NCBI RefSeq assembly: GCF_001417775.1
Contig: NZ_BBZJ01000013.1
Coordinates: forward strand, 248,001-312,000
DNA from: Streptomyces sp. TP-A0356
Lineage (GTDB): Bacteria > Actinomycetota > Actinomycetes > Streptomycetales > Streptomycetaceae
Direction: 5' to 3'
Length of the DNA stretch: 64,000 nucleotides
Below are positions 24,217 through 33,262 of this stretch, in pieces (positions within the stretch are counted from its first letter, which is position 1; each line of letters begins with the position of its first letter). Both the position numbers and the translations under genes were made by a program. The notes below the pieces were generated by a model. That model saw only the letters and a program-made list of their open reading frames with translations. It did not search any database and had not been told where the DNA came from.

Positions 24217-27200
24217 CCACGGTCCAGGCCCCTCCCCCGGCAGCCGTCCGCACCACCGCGGCGACCTCGGGCCCGCCGGAGGGCCCGCGCTCGCGGCGCT
24301 GGCTGCTGGGGTTCTGGGCCGTGGTGTCGGTGCTGTTCCTGGCCGTGCATCCAGGGCGCCAGACCTTCGACACCAAGCTCGGCGTCACCGTCGACCCCGG
24401 GCAGTTCCTGTCCGGCCTCGGCCAGTTGTGGCACGACCGGGGCGGCTTCGGTGGCCTCCAGGACCAGTACGCCGGCTACCTCTGGCCGATGCTGCCGTAC
24501 TACGGGTCGGCCCGGCTGATCCAGCTGCCGGTGTGGCTCGCGGAGCGGCTGTGGATGTCGCTGATCGTGTCGGTCGCCTTCTGGGGCGCGCTCAGGCTGG
24601 CCGAGCGGCTGCGCGTCGGAACCCCCGCGTCCCGGCTGCTCGGCGCGGTGGCGTACGCGCTGTGGCCGGTGTTCACGATCGTCGTCGGCTCGACGTCGGC
24701 CGCCGCGCTGCCGGGCGCCTTCCTGCCCTGGGTGCTGCTGCCACTGACGGACGAGCGGTACGGCGCCCGTGTCGCCGCCTTCCGCTCGGCGCTGGTCGTG
24801 CCGTTCATGGGCGGGGTCAACGCGGCCTCGACCCTGGCGTCCCTGCTCCCGGCCGGCCTGTATCTGCTGTCCCGCCCGCGCGGACCACGGCAGCGCAAGC
24901 TGATCGGCTGGTGGGTGCTCGGCGTGGTCCTGGCGACCGCCTGGTGGGTGATCCCGCTGCTGCTGCTCGGCGTCTACGGGGAGAACTTCCTTCCGTACGT
25001 GGAGAACGCGCAGACCACGACGGCGACCATGTCGGCGACCGAGTCGCTGCGCGGCGCCGGGAACTGGGTGGCCTACCTCCACTTCGGCCAGGCCTGGCTG
25101 CCCGCGGGCTGGACCGTGGTGTCCTCGGTGGTCGTCGTCGTGTGCTCGGCGCTCGGGGCGGGGCTGGGCCTCGCGGGTCTCGCGAGACGGGACATGCCGG
25201 AGCGGCGCTGGCTGGTGCTGACCGTGCTGGTCGTCGCGACCGTCACGCTGGCCGGATACGGCGGCGCGTTCGGCGCGCCCTTCCACGGCACCGTGCAGGG
25301 GTGGCTGGACGGCCCGCTGTCCCCCTTCCGCAACATCTACAAGTTCCAGACGGGATCGGCGCTCGCGCTGGTCCTGGGTCTCGCGCATGTCGTGGGCGTC
25401 GCCGCCGAGCCCCGCGGCGCCCGCCCGCTCCGCGGCCGCCGCTTCGCCCCGCTCATCGCGGCGGTCCTGGTCCTGCCCGGGCTCGCCTGGCCGTACCTGA
25501 ACGGCTCGATCCTCCAGCCTGGTTCCTTCCAGCGGCTCCCGGCGTACTGGCGGACCACCGCCGACTGGCTGGGGAAGTACTCCCCCGACTCCCGTGCCCT
25601 CGTCGTGCCGGCGACCGCGCACGGCCTCTACACCTGGGGCTCCCCCGTCGACGAGCCCCTCGACGTGCTCGCCGGCTCCCGCTGGGCCGAGCGTGACTAC
25701 GTACCCTTCGGCACCGCGGGCAACCGGCGAGCGATGGACGCGGTCGAGCAGGCGCTGACGACCGGCGGCGAGGTCCCGGGGCTCGCCGACTACCTCGGCC
25801 GGGCCGGGCTGTACTACGTCGTCGTCCGCAACGACCTCGACCCCGGCCAGATCGGGTACGTACCGACCACCACCGTGAAGCGCACGCTGGAGCAGTCCGG
25901 GTACCAGCGCGTGACCGGCTTCGGACCGGTCATGACCGGCGGCCGGATCGCGCACGGCACCCCCCTGCAGATCGAGGGCCTCTATCCGCGCCTCCGGGCC
26001 GTGGAGATCTACGAGCCGGTGAGCAAGGACGTACCGCGGCCGGGGCAGGCCCGGCTGATGCCGGTCGCCGGCACCGCCGTCGTCTCCGGCGGCCCGGAGG
26101 CGTTGCTGCCGCTCGCCGCCGACCCGGCCGTACGCGGCCGGGCCGCCGTGCTCACCGGCGACCACCCCGGGCTCGGCACCTCCGGGGTGCAGATCGTGGG
26201 CGACGGACTGCGGCGCGCCGACACCCGATTCGGCCTGGTCGACGCCAACACCTCGTACACCTACACACGCGACGAGAGGAACGCCCCCGGCAGCGTCCAG
26301 GACGCGGGCAGACAGCCGCACCAGATCCTGCCGTTGACGGGACTTGAGCATCAGACGGTCGCGGAACTGCGCGGCGCCCGCTCGGTGACGGCGTCCTCCA
26401 GCGGCAACTGGCTCTTCCACCTGCCCCAGTACGACCCGGTGAACGCCTTCGACGGCAACCCGGACACGGCCTGGGCGGTGGGCGCACCGGGTTCGGCGGA
26501 CGGGCAGTGGCTGCGGATCGTGTTCACGGGGTCCCTGGACATGCCGTCGTCCTTCACGGTGACACCGCTGCCGCAGGGAGGGGCGCGCTCGGCGGCCACC
26601 CGGGTCCGGGTGGAGACCGCGCAGGGCTCGGTCACCGGCCGGCTCCGGCCGAACGGCATGACACAGACGGTCAAGGCCCGCCCGGGCAGGACGACCTGGC
26701 TGAAGATCACGATCCTCGACTCGGTGGCGCGGAAGCCGGGACTGACGGGTGCGGGCTTCTCGGAGATCAAGATCCCCGGCGTCCAGGTGACCCGCCTTCT
26801 GCGGCTGCCGACCGATGCCGACCAGACCGAGGCGAGTGCCCAGATCGTCTCGCTGCACCGGGCCGCCGACCCCACCGGGCTCTCCCCGACGGGCACGGAG
26901 GCGGGCCTGCACCGGCTCTTCTCCACCGCGGCGGCGGGGACGTACGAGGTGAGGGCGAGCGCGGTGCCGGTCGCGGGCGAGGCGCTCGACAAGCTGCTGT
27001 ACCAGGTGGCGCCCGACCAGCGCAGCCGCATCACCGCGACGGCGGACTCCACGGCGGACCTGGGCCCCGGCCTGTCGGCGCGCAACCTCACCGACGGTGA
27101 CCTGACCACGGCGTGGATCGCCGGGGACCGGCCGACGATCCATCTCGGCTGGCCGGACAAGCAGCCGGTGGGCTCGATCGTGCTGGCTCCCGCGGGCGGT

Positions 27201-28676
27201 CTGTCGAGCCGCCCCACGAAGGTGGAGATCAGCTCCCCGGACGGCGCGACGGTCGCCGGGGTCGACGAGAACGGCTGGGTCCGCTTCGACCCGATCACCA
27301 CCGACCATCTGGACATCACGATCGTGGAGACGGCACCGGTGACCGTCCACAACCCGGTCGCGGACGACGACCTGCAACTGCCGGTCGGCCTCACGGAGGC
27401 GTACATCCCGGCCCTGGAGCAGTACCGCACGCCCCAGCCGTCGGCCACCCGGACGTTCTCGCTGCCGTGCGGGCAGGGCCCGGCGCTGGCGGTCGACGGA
27501 CAGCTGTACGCGACGAGCGCGAAGGGGACGGTACGGGACCTGGTCGAGCGGCGGAGGATCGACCTGACGCTGTGCCGACGGAACCGGGCGGACACCTCCC
27601 TGGACCTCGGCCCGGGCACCCACCGGGTGGAGGCGGGCGACGCCGGTCCGCTGACGGTGACGGACGTGACGCTGACCCGGGGCACGGTCACCGAGCCGGG
27701 GGCCGCCGGCCGTGAGCTGCGGATCGTCGACTGGCTGGGCGACCGTCGCGAGGTGACGGTCGGCTCGGGCGCGGCCTCGTACCTGACGACGTACGAGAAC
27801 TACAACAAGGGCTGGGAAGCCACGCTGAACGGCAGGAAGCTCACTCCGGTACGGCTCGACGGCTGGCAGCAGGGCTGGCGGATCCCGGCCGGGGCGGGCG
27901 GCACGGTCAAGCTGTCGTACGCGCCCGCGACGACGTACCAGGCCGGGCTGATCGGCGGCGGGGCCGCGGTGGCGGTGCTCGCGTTCTTCGTGCTGTGGCG
28001 GCGCCGCTCCCCGAACCCGGACGGGCCCTCGCCGATGCCGCCGGGCGGCGGGATCTGGCTCGGCACGGTGGCACTGACGCTGGTCGGTGCCGTGATCGCG
28101 GGGCCGTTCGCGCTCCTGGTCCCGCTGCTGGCGCTGGTGGCCCGGAAGCGGCACACCCTGCTCGTGCCGATCGCGTTCCTCGCGCTCATGGGGGCGGGGA
28201 TCGCGGCGGCTACGGGAGCGGGGGCGCCGACGGCTGCGAGCGAGGGCGCGTTCGGGCGGACGGCCCAACTCCTGGCGCTGATCGGTCTGTTCGCGGGGCT
28301 GGTGAGCGCAGAGGGGCCGACGGGACCGGTGCCCGGGGGCGCGTCGGACGGGGTCGGCGGGCCGCCCGCCGCCGCGGAGGCGCCGACGGAGCCACTGCCG
28401 CGACGACGGCCGGGATCGAGCCCCCTCGGCCTCGGCGAGAAGCCGCCCGAGGCTCCGGCGCCCGAACCGGCCTCGGACGAACCGGCCTCGGACGAACCGG
28501 CCTCGGGCGCCACGATCTCGGGCGCCACGATCTCGGCGCGCGGTCCCGGCCGCCCGGAGCCCGAACCACCGACGGCGCACCCGCCGTTCCGCCGGCCGAG
28601 GCTGCGGGCCACACCGCCGGAGGAGCACGGCGGGGAGAAGGACGCCCACCACACCGGGGGAGGCACGACCACATGA
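24213..28676 (+). CDS. AftD-like alpha-(1->3)-arabinofuranosyltransferase (GT-C, DUF3367)
   Basis: 1487 residues, similar in size to mycobacterial AftD (about 1400). The N-terminal half is a GT-C membrane domain with around eleven hydrophobic segments. Its first outer loop, FDTKLGVTVDPGQFLSGLGQ then DQYAGYLWPMLPYY, closely follows AftD, where such acidic residues bind the lipid-phosphate arabinose donor. Two extracellular F5/8C-like carbohydrate-binding modules follow: AFDGNPDTAW near residue 746 and NLTDGDLTTAW near 957. A cluster of helices (about 1245-1375) precedes a disordered cytoplasmic tail with PASDE repeats. The expected donor is decaprenyl-phospho-arabinose. Arabinogalactan is not known from Streptomyces, so acceptor and product are open. 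Confidence 0.88.
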   Translation: MTTVQAPPPAAVRTTAATSGPPEGPRSRRWLLGFWAVVSVLFLAVHPGRQTFDTKLGVTVDPGQFLSGLGQLWHDRGGFGGLQDQYAGYLWPMLPYYGSARLIQLPVWLAERLWMSLIVSVAFWGALRLAERLRVGTPASRLLGAVAYALWPVFTIVVGSTSAAALPGAFLPWVLLPLTDERYGARVAAFRSALVVPFMGGVNAASTLASLLPAGLYLLSRPRGPRQRKLIGWWVLGVVLATAWWVIPLLLLGVYGENFLPYVENAQTTTATMSATESLRGAGNWVAYLHFGQAWLPAGWTVVSSVVVVVCSALGAGLGLAGLARRDMPERRWLVLTVLVVATVTLAGYGGAFGAPFHGTVQGWLDGPLSPFRNIYKFQTGSALALVLGLAHVVGVAAEPRGARPLRGRRFAPLIAAVLVLPGLAWPYLNGSILQPGSFQRLPAYWRTTADWLGKYSPDSRALVVPATAHGLYTWGSPVDEPLDVLAGSRWAERDYVPFGTAGNRRAMDAVEQALTTGGEVPGLADYLGRAGLYYVVVRNDLDPGQIGYVPTTTVKRTLEQSGYQRVTGFGPVMTGGRIAHGTPLQIEGLYPRLRAVEIYEPVSKDVPRPGQARLMPVAGTAVVSGGPEALLPLAADPAVRGRAAVLTGDHPGLGTSGVQIVGDGLRRADTRFGLVDANTSYTYTRDERNAPGSVQDAGRQPHQILPLTGLEHQTVAELRGARSVTASSSGNWLFHLPQYDPVNAFDGNPDTAWAVGAPGSADGQWLRIVFTGSLDMPSSFTVTPLPQGGARSAATRVRVETAQGSVTGRLRPNGMTQTVKARPGRTTWLKITILDSVARKPGLTGAGFSEIKIPGVQVTRLLRLPTDADQTEASAQIVSLHRAADPTGLSPTGTEAGLHRLFSTAAAGTYEVRASAVPVAGEALDKLLYQVAPDQRSRITATADSTADLGPGLSARNLTDGDLTTAWIAGDRPTIHLGWPDKQPVGSIVLAPAGGLSSRPTKVEISSPDGATVAGVDENGWVRFDPITTDHLDITIVETAPVTVHNPVADDDLQLPVGLTEAYIPALEQYRTPQPSATRTFSLPCGQGPALAVDGQLYATSAKGTVRDLVERRRIDLTLCRRNRADTSLDLGPGTHRVEAGDAGPLTVTDVTLTRGTVTEPGAAGRELRIVDWLGDRREVTVGSGAASYLTTYENYNKGWEATLNGRKLTPVRLDGWQQGWRIPAGAGGTVKLSYAPATTYQAGLIGGGAAVAVLAFFVLWRRRSPNPDGPSPMPPGGGIWLGTVALTLVGAVIAGPFALLVPLLALVARKRHTLLVPIAFLALMGAGIAAATGAGAPTAASEGAFGRTAQLLALIGLFAGLVSAEGPTGPVPGGASDGVGGPPAAAEAPTEPLPRRRPGSSPLGLGEKPPEAPAPEPASDEPASDEPASGATISGATISARGPGRPEPEPPTAHPPFRRPRLRATPPEEHGGEKDAHHTGGGTTT
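28461..28535 (+). repeat. In-frame 15-bp tandem repeats in the AftD-like tail
   Basis: Three copies of a GACGAACCGGCCTCG-type unit (the first with one change) are followed by two perfect copies of GGCGCCACGATCTCG. They encode EPASDEPASDEPAS and GATISGATIS, a low-complexity cytoplasmic tail likely to vary in length between strains. Confidence 0.9.
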
Positions 28677-29968
28677 CCACCGTGGAGCATCCGATACGCA
28701 GCCACCCGGAGCGGATCCCGTTCCCGGTGGTGGACGAGGTGTCCCGGCACTGCCTCCAGAAGGAGGAGCCGGAGACGGTCCACATCGAGGTCCACCTCCC
28801 CGGCCGCCTCCATCCGGCCCGTCTGCGCACGGCGTTCACCCAGGCCCTGCACCACCATCCCCGCATCCTGATGCGCCAGGCTCCGGGCCACTGGTACAGC
28901 CGCCGCTACGCATGGGAGCTGACCCCCGGCCCGGAGGTGGAGGTGGTGAGCTTCCCGGCCCCGGGCAAGGACGCCCTGCGGAACGCGCGGACGAGGTCAC
29001 TGTCCCAGGCTCCGCCCCTGACCCTGTCCCCGCCGGTGCGCCTGGAGGTGGTGGCGGGTCCCGCGGTCGCGGGCGAGGGCACGGTCCTCGTCCTCACCGT
29101 CAACCACACGGCCCTGGACGGCCCGGCCTGCCTGCGCATCCTGGCCACCGCGGCGGAGCTGTACGGCGGCCGGGACAACTCCCCCGCCGCGCCCCCAGTA
29201 CGCCCGCCCGAGAACGTCCAGGAGCCACAGGACACCCCCTCCACCTGGATCCCGCCCGCCCGGGTGGCCCGGGGAGCCCCCGAGCCCACCCCCGGCAACG
29301 GCCTCCTCGTCACCGAACTCCCCCTCCCCCGCCGCCCCAGGTCCGCCCCCTACACGGTGAACGACCAGCTGATGGTCGCCACCGCCCTGACCATCGCGCA
29401 CTGGAACAGGGAGCAGGGCGCCCGCCCCCGCCCCCTGCGCATCACCATGCCCGTGGACGACCGCCCCCGCGACACCACCATGCCCATCGGCAACGGCACC
29501 CGTCTCGTCGAAGTCCCCTTCGCACCGGACGAGTTGACCCCGACCGACCTACCCGCCCTCCTTCGCCGCACCGCGCGGCGGACCCGCGCCCTCAAGTCCC
29601 TCCCCCGCCCCCAACTCGGCCACGGCGCGGCCCTCCTCACCGCCCCCGTCCTGCCCGTCGCCTGGCGCGCCGCCGTCACCCGCGCCCTCCGCCGCGCCGC
29701 CACCCCCTGGACCTCGACCACCCTGCTCAGCAACATCGGCCGCATCCCCTACCCCCTGGACTTCGGCCCCGAAGCCGGCCGCGCCCACGCCGTCTGGTTC
29801 TCGGCGCCCGCCCGGATGCCCCGCGGCCTCACCGTCACCACCGCCTCCACCGCCGGCCGCCTCCATCTCGCCCTGCGCTGGTCCCGCGCCCTGCTCGGCC
29901 ACGGTGACGGCGCCCATCTGCGCGACCTCTTCGAGCACTACCTGCACACGACCGAGGAGGCCCCGTGA
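28673..29968 (+). CDS. Condensation-domain/PapA-like acyltransferase
   Basis: 431 residues, ATG overlapping the AftD-like stop by four bases. The active-site motif HxxxD is visible as NHTALDG (H145, D149). A C-terminal partner region STTLLSNIGRIPYPLDFG fits the structural Asn/Gly motif of the family. There is no carrier-protein domain, so this is a stand-alone acyltransferase of the WES/PapA/condensation superfamily that moves an acyl group to a hydroxyl. In mycobacteria, PapA enzymes acylate trehalose and phthiocerol lipids. Here the enzyme probably acylates the glycan or glycolipid built by its neighbours (inference). GTG of the next gene overlaps its stop. Confidence 0.8.
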   Translation: MTTVEHPIRSHPERIPFPVVDEVSRHCLQKEEPETVHIEVHLPGRLHPARLRTAFTQALHHHPRILMRQAPGHWYSRRYAWELTPGPEVEVVSFPAPGKDALRNARTRSLSQAPPLTLSPPVRLEVVAGPAVAGEGTVLVLTVNHTALDGPACLRILATAAELYGGRDNSPAAPPVRPPENVQEPQDTPSTWIPPARVARGAPEPTPGNGLLVTELPLPRRPRSAPYTVNDQLMVATALTIAHWNREQGARPRPLRITMPVDDRPRDTTMPIGNGTRLVEVPFAPDELTPTDLPALLRRTARRTRALKSLPRPQLGHGAALLTAPVLPVAWRAAVTRALRRAATPWTSTTLLSNIGRIPYPLDFGPEAGRAHAVWFSAPARMPRGLTVTTASTAGRLHLALRWSRALLGHGDGAHLRDLFEHYLHTTEEAP

Positions 29969-30699
29969 CCACCACCGCCCCCACCCGCCGCGGACTGCGC
30001 GACTTCTACGAGGACCCCTCCGTCCCGGTCGCCTCCGGCACGCCCCGCAGCGTGCGCCAGGCCCGTGCGCTGGCCGCCGCCCTCGGCCCGGCCACCGGCG
30101 GGGTGAAGACCGTCCTCGACATCGGCTGCGGCGACGGCACCGCGGCCGCCACCGCGGCCCCCTTCCTCGCCGGGCACCGTATCGTCGGCGTCGACTGGTC
30201 CCAGGACGCCCTCAGACGGGCGCACACCCGGCTGCCGTACGCGGTCCGCGGGGAACTCACCGACGGCGGACTGCCGTTCCGGACGGGCGCCGCCGACGCC
30301 GTCCTGTTCAGCGAGGTCATCGAGCACCTCGTCGACCCGGACTCGGCCCTCGACGAGATCCGCCGCGTCCTGCGGCCCGGGGGCCACCTCATGCTCTCCA
30401 CCCCGAACCTCGCCGCCTGGTACAACCGCGCCCTGCTGCTCGCGGGCGTCCAGCCCGTCTTCTCGGAGGTGAGCCTGCGTGCTATCCACGGCCGCCCGGG
30501 CAGGGAGGTCGTAGGACATCTGCGGCTGTGCACCGCCCGCGCGCTGCGGGAGTTGGTGGCCGCGTCGGGTTTCGAGGTCGTGGCGCTGAAGGGCGCGCCC
30601 TTCCACGGCGTACCGGGGCCGCTGCGCCCGCTGGACCGCCTGGCCTGCGCGCTGCCGTCGGCGGCCTCCATCCTGCTGCTGCACGCGCGGAGGACCTAG
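29965..30699 (+). CDS. Class I SAM-dependent methyltransferase (second of the locus)
   Basis: 244 residues, GTG 29965 overlapping the acyltransferase stop. Motif I VLDIGCGDGTAAATAAPFLA, an acidic residue in IVGVDWSQDALRRA, and AVLFSEVIEHLVDPDSALDE followed by IRRVLRPGGHLMLSTPN are classical for Methyltransf_11. The C-terminal part (HLRLCTARALRELVAASGFE) resembles enzymes that methylate sugars or quinones. It differs clearly from the methyltransferase at 23.5 kb, so two methylations are likely in this pathway. Three bases separate it from the membrane protein gene that follows. Confidence 0.87.
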   Translation: MTTTAPTRRGLRDFYEDPSVPVASGTPRSVRQARALAAALGPATGGVKTVLDIGCGDGTAAATAAPFLAGHRIVGVDWSQDALRRAHTRLPYAVRGELTDGGLPFRTGAADAVLFSEVIEHLVDPDSALDEIRRVLRPGGHLMLSTPNLAAWYNRALLLAGVQPVFSEVSLRAIHGRPGREVVGHLRLCTARALRELVAASGFEVVALKGAPFHGVPGPLRPLDRLACALPSAASILLLHARRT

Positions 30700-30702
30700 C
30701 CC

Positions 30703-31623
30703 ATGTGGTGGGGAGTGACCGCGGCCCTGCTGGCGAACGTGCTGTACAGCTCCGGGTTCGTCCTGGAGAAGAAGGCGCTCGCGGCACTGCCCGAGGTGGA
30801 CTTCCGCCGCCCGGCCCGGCTGCTGCGCCTGGTCCTGGGCAGCCCCCTGTGGATCGGCGGTTCGCTGGCGCTGGCCGCCGGGTTCGGGGCGCAGCTGGCC
30901 GTCTACCGCACGCTGCCCATCGCCGCCGCCCAGGGCATCTTCGTCTCCGGCCTGGTGCTGCTGGTGCTGCTGTCGGCGCGGCTGCTCGGGGAGGAGACGA
31001 CCGGGCGGGAGAGATACGCGCTCGGTGCCATCCTGCTCGCGCTGCTGATGGTGGTGCTGTCGCTGCGGGAGGGCTCCGACACCGTGAGCCGCAGCGCCCC
31101 GTACCCGCTGATCCTCACGGTCTGCGTGCCGTCCCTGGCGATGGGCGTGTGGCTGTACGGGGCCGCCGAGCGCCGCGCCCGCCACCGGCACCGGATGCCG
31201 ACGACCGGCGTCGAGTACGGCGTGGCGGTGGGGCTGCTGTACGGCGTCAGCTCGCTCGCCATCAAGGGCGTGTCCGGTTACCTGACCGCCGGCGGGCCCG
31301 GGAGCGCACTGGTCGGTGCGCTGCGCTCCCCCTATCCCTATCTGCTCCTGTTCACCGGCGGCTTCGGGCTCGTCATGTCGCAGGCGGCACTGCAGCGCTG
31401 CCGGGCCTCGCTGATCGTGCCGGTGTGCACCACGGTGACGTGTCTGTTCACGGCGGTGCTCGGCACGCTCTCCTTCGGCGAGGCGCTGCCGCACGAGCCG
31501 CTGCGGCTCGCCCTGCGCCTGGCGGGCACGGCCCTCGCGGTCACGGTCCTGCTGACGATGCCCAAGCACGACACCGCGCCGCCTCGACCTCCCGTCCGCG
31601 CCAAGGAGTTGACTGAGCCATGA
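30703..31623 (+). CDS. DMT-superfamily (EamA-like) membrane protein
   Basis: 306 residues with about nine to ten hydrophobic helices starting at residue 1 (MWWGVTAALLANVLYSSGFV). Motifs such as LEKKALAALPEVD, TLPIAAAQGIFVSGLVLLVL and VPVCTTVTCLFTAVLGTLSF suit the drug/metabolite transporter fold, which includes flippases for undecaprenyl-linked sugars and metabolite exporters. In this locus, a role in moving a lipid-linked sugar or precursor across the membrane is attractive, but unproven. It overlaps the Trm112-like gene by four bases. Confidence 0.78.
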   Translation: MWWGVTAALLANVLYSSGFVLEKKALAALPEVDFRRPARLLRLVLGSPLWIGGSLALAAGFGAQLAVYRTLPIAAAQGIFVSGLVLLVLLSARLLGEETTGRERYALGAILLALLMVVLSLREGSDTVSRSAPYPLILTVCVPSLAMGVWLYGAAERRARHRHRMPTTGVEYGVAVGLLYGVSSLAIKGVSGYLTAGGPGSALVGALRSPYPYLLLFTGGFGLVMSQAALQRCRASLIVPVCTTVTCLFTAVLGTLSFGEALPHEPLRLALRLAGTALAVTVLLTMPKHDTAPPRPPVRAKELTEP

Positions 31624-31838
31624 ACCCCGACGACCCGCTGCTGAAGATCCTGGCGTGCCCGCTGGACAAGGGCCCGCTGCGCCTGCTCCTGACCGAGGAC
31701 GCCTCCGAGGCGCTCTACAACCCGCGGCTGCACCGCCGTTACCCGATCGTGGACGGGATCCCGCAGTTGCTGCCCACCTCGGGCGAGCAGGTGAGCGAGG
31801 ACGAGCACGAGCGGCTGCTGAAGCGGATGGCGCCGTGA
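31620..31838 (+). CDS. Trm112-family small protein
   Basis: 72 residues. ILACPLDKGPLRLL at the start and NPRLHRRYPIVDGIPQLLP later are the family signature. In eukaryotes and archaea Trm112 activates several methyltransferases. Bacterial members, often only 55-70 residues, are found beside methyltransferases and cell-envelope genes. Only one Cys remains of the zinc knuckle. The start overlaps the DMT gene and its stop overlaps the FkbM gene (GTGA). A partner role for one of the three local methyltransferases is a reasonable guess. Confidence 0.85.
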   Translation: MNPDDPLLKILACPLDKGPLRLLLTEDASEALYNPRLHRRYPIVDGIPQLLPTSGEQVSEDEHERLLKRMAP

Positions 31839-32683
31839 CGACGACGGCCGCCCGCCTCGCCCGGCTGCTGCCCGTCCGTCTGGTCGCGGCGACCGCGCGG
31901 CTCGTGTACCCGCGCTTCGAGCCGGAGCTGGCCCGCCTCGCCGAGCTGTGCCCGCCGGGCTGCCGCACGGCGGTGGACGTCGGCGGCTGGTACGGCCCCT
32001 GGACGCGCCGCATGGCCAGACGGGCCTGCCGGGTGGTGACCGTCGAACCGGTCCCCCATCTGGCCCGGCTGCTGGCCGCCACGTCCCCGGCCAACGTGCG
32101 GGTGATCCCGGCGGCGGCCTCCGACCGCGGCGGCACGGTCCGACTGTGGCTGCCGCCGGGCGACGAGGGCGACCGGGGCGTGTCGTCCCTGGTCCGCCGG
32201 GACATCCACGCCCGTGCCGTGGAGGTGCCCTGTGTCACCCTCGACGGGCTGGGGCTGCGCGACGTCGGCTTCATCAAGATCGACGTGGACGGCGGCGAAC
32301 TGGCCGTCCTGCGCGGGGCCAGGGGGATCCTGAGGCGCGACCGCCCCTTCCTCTTCGTCGAGCTGGAGTCCCGCATCCAGCCGATCGCCCCGGTCGTCGA
32401 CTTCCTCACGGGCCTCGGCTACGCGGGCTGGGTCCTTCCGTCCCGCTCCTGGCTCCCGCTGAACCCGCGGCTCCTGGAGGCCCACCAGGCGAGGAGGTCG
32501 TACGTCGTCGCGCACGGGCTGCTGCGCCGGGTGCTGCCGCTGCGCGGCCCGCGGTACGTCAACTCGGTGCTGTTCCTGCCGGACGGGCGCCGCCCCGGTG
32601 CCGAGGCCGGTGTCGGTGGCGTACGCGAGGATGGACCGCATGCCGCCCGCGAAGCGCCCCACCGGCCCCTTCACGCCCCTTGA
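31835..32683 (+). CDS. FkbM-family methyltransferase
   Basis: 282 residues, GTG 31835 overlapping the Trm112-like stop. The FkbM pattern is visible: AVDVGGWYGPWTRRMARRAC (SAM motif I), VVTVEPVPHLARLLAA, VPCVTLDGLGLRDVGFIKID and the hallmark KIDVDGGELAVLRGARGILR with PFLFVELES. FkbM enzymes O-methylate sugars and polyketides. As the third methyltransferase of the locus, it supports a heavily methylated glycan or lipid. The C-terminus overlaps the start of the next gene by 44 bp. Confidence 0.88.
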   Translation: MTTTAARLARLLPVRLVAATARLVYPRFEPELARLAELCPPGCRTAVDVGGWYGPWTRRMARRACRVVTVEPVPHLARLLAATSPANVRVIPAAASDRGGTVRLWLPPGDEGDRGVSSLVRRDIHARAVEVPCVTLDGLGLRDVGFIKIDVDGGELAVLRGARGILRRDRPFLFVELESRIQPIAPVVDFLTGLGYAGWVLPSRSWLPLNPRLLEAHQARRSYVVAHGLLRRVLPLRGPRYVNSVLFLPDGRRPGAEAGVGGVREDGPHAAREAPHRPLHAP

Positions 32684-33245
32684 CTTCCAGCTGGTCCTGC
32701 TGCGCCGCATGGCCGACCACAACCCGGAGCTCGTCGAGGACGCCCGCCGTGAGCTGGGCGTCTCCATCGCCGAGATGCGCGGGGCGAACCGCCGCTGGCA
32801 GGCCATGCTGCACTCCCCGCACGCCCGCTCCGCCGCCTCCCGGTACCGCTCGGTCCTGGGCGAGCCCGAGTCCCGGACGCCCCGCCGGATCGGCGACCTG
32901 GCCTGCGACGCCCTGCGGTGGCCGGTGCCGCTCTGGCCGGACCTGCGCTTCGAGGTCCTGGTGGCGCCGAACGGGGTGGTGTGGAACGAGTGGCTGGTGC
33001 GGGCGCCGGGCGCGCCCGCCCCCGAGCTGGAGACCCTGGAGGACCTCACCCCGTGGTCCTGCACGGTCGACGAGGTGGCCCGCGCCTTCGCCCCGGCCCG
33101 GCCGCTGGAGGGCACGGCCCCCACCCGCTGGGGCCTGGCCTTCACGGCCCCGGACACGTCGGGTGTACGCCACGAGTGCGCGGCGGAGTTCACATGGGGG
33201 CTGCTGCAGCGGGTGGGCGTCAGCGACACGAGCGGCGTCTCGTGA
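32640..33245 (+). CDS. Conserved hypothetical protein at the end of the glycan locus
   Basis: 201 residues from ATG 32640, eight bases after GAGG; an ATG nine bases earlier is possible. The sequence is soluble with no signal peptide: FQLVLLRRMADHNPELVEDA, MRGANRRWQAMLHSPHA, RWPVPLWPDLRFEVLVAPNG and WGLLQRVGVSDTS. I do not recognise the family and see no catalytic motif. Overlap with the FkbM frame means it is co-translated with the glycan genes, but its codon pattern suits a Streptomyces housekeeping gene and it may be unrelated to them. Confidence 0.7.
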   Translation: MPPAKRPTGPFTPLDFQLVLLRRMADHNPELVEDARRELGVSIAEMRGANRRWQAMLHSPHARSAASRYRSVLGEPESRTPRRIGDLACDALRWPVPLWPDLRFEVLVAPNGVVWNEWLVRAPGAPAPELETLEDLTPWSCTVDEVARAFAPARPLEGTAPTRWGLAFTAPDTSGVRHECAAEFTWGLLQRVGVSDTSGVS

Positions 33246-33262
33246 CCGCGCGGCGGGGCTCG

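Noticed and set aside
24117..28652. Very long open frame on the minus strand opposite the AftD-like gene
   Set aside because: It is antisense to a gene with clear AftD homology, is rich in Arg/His/Gln as expected from GC-rich shadow frames, and shows no domain.
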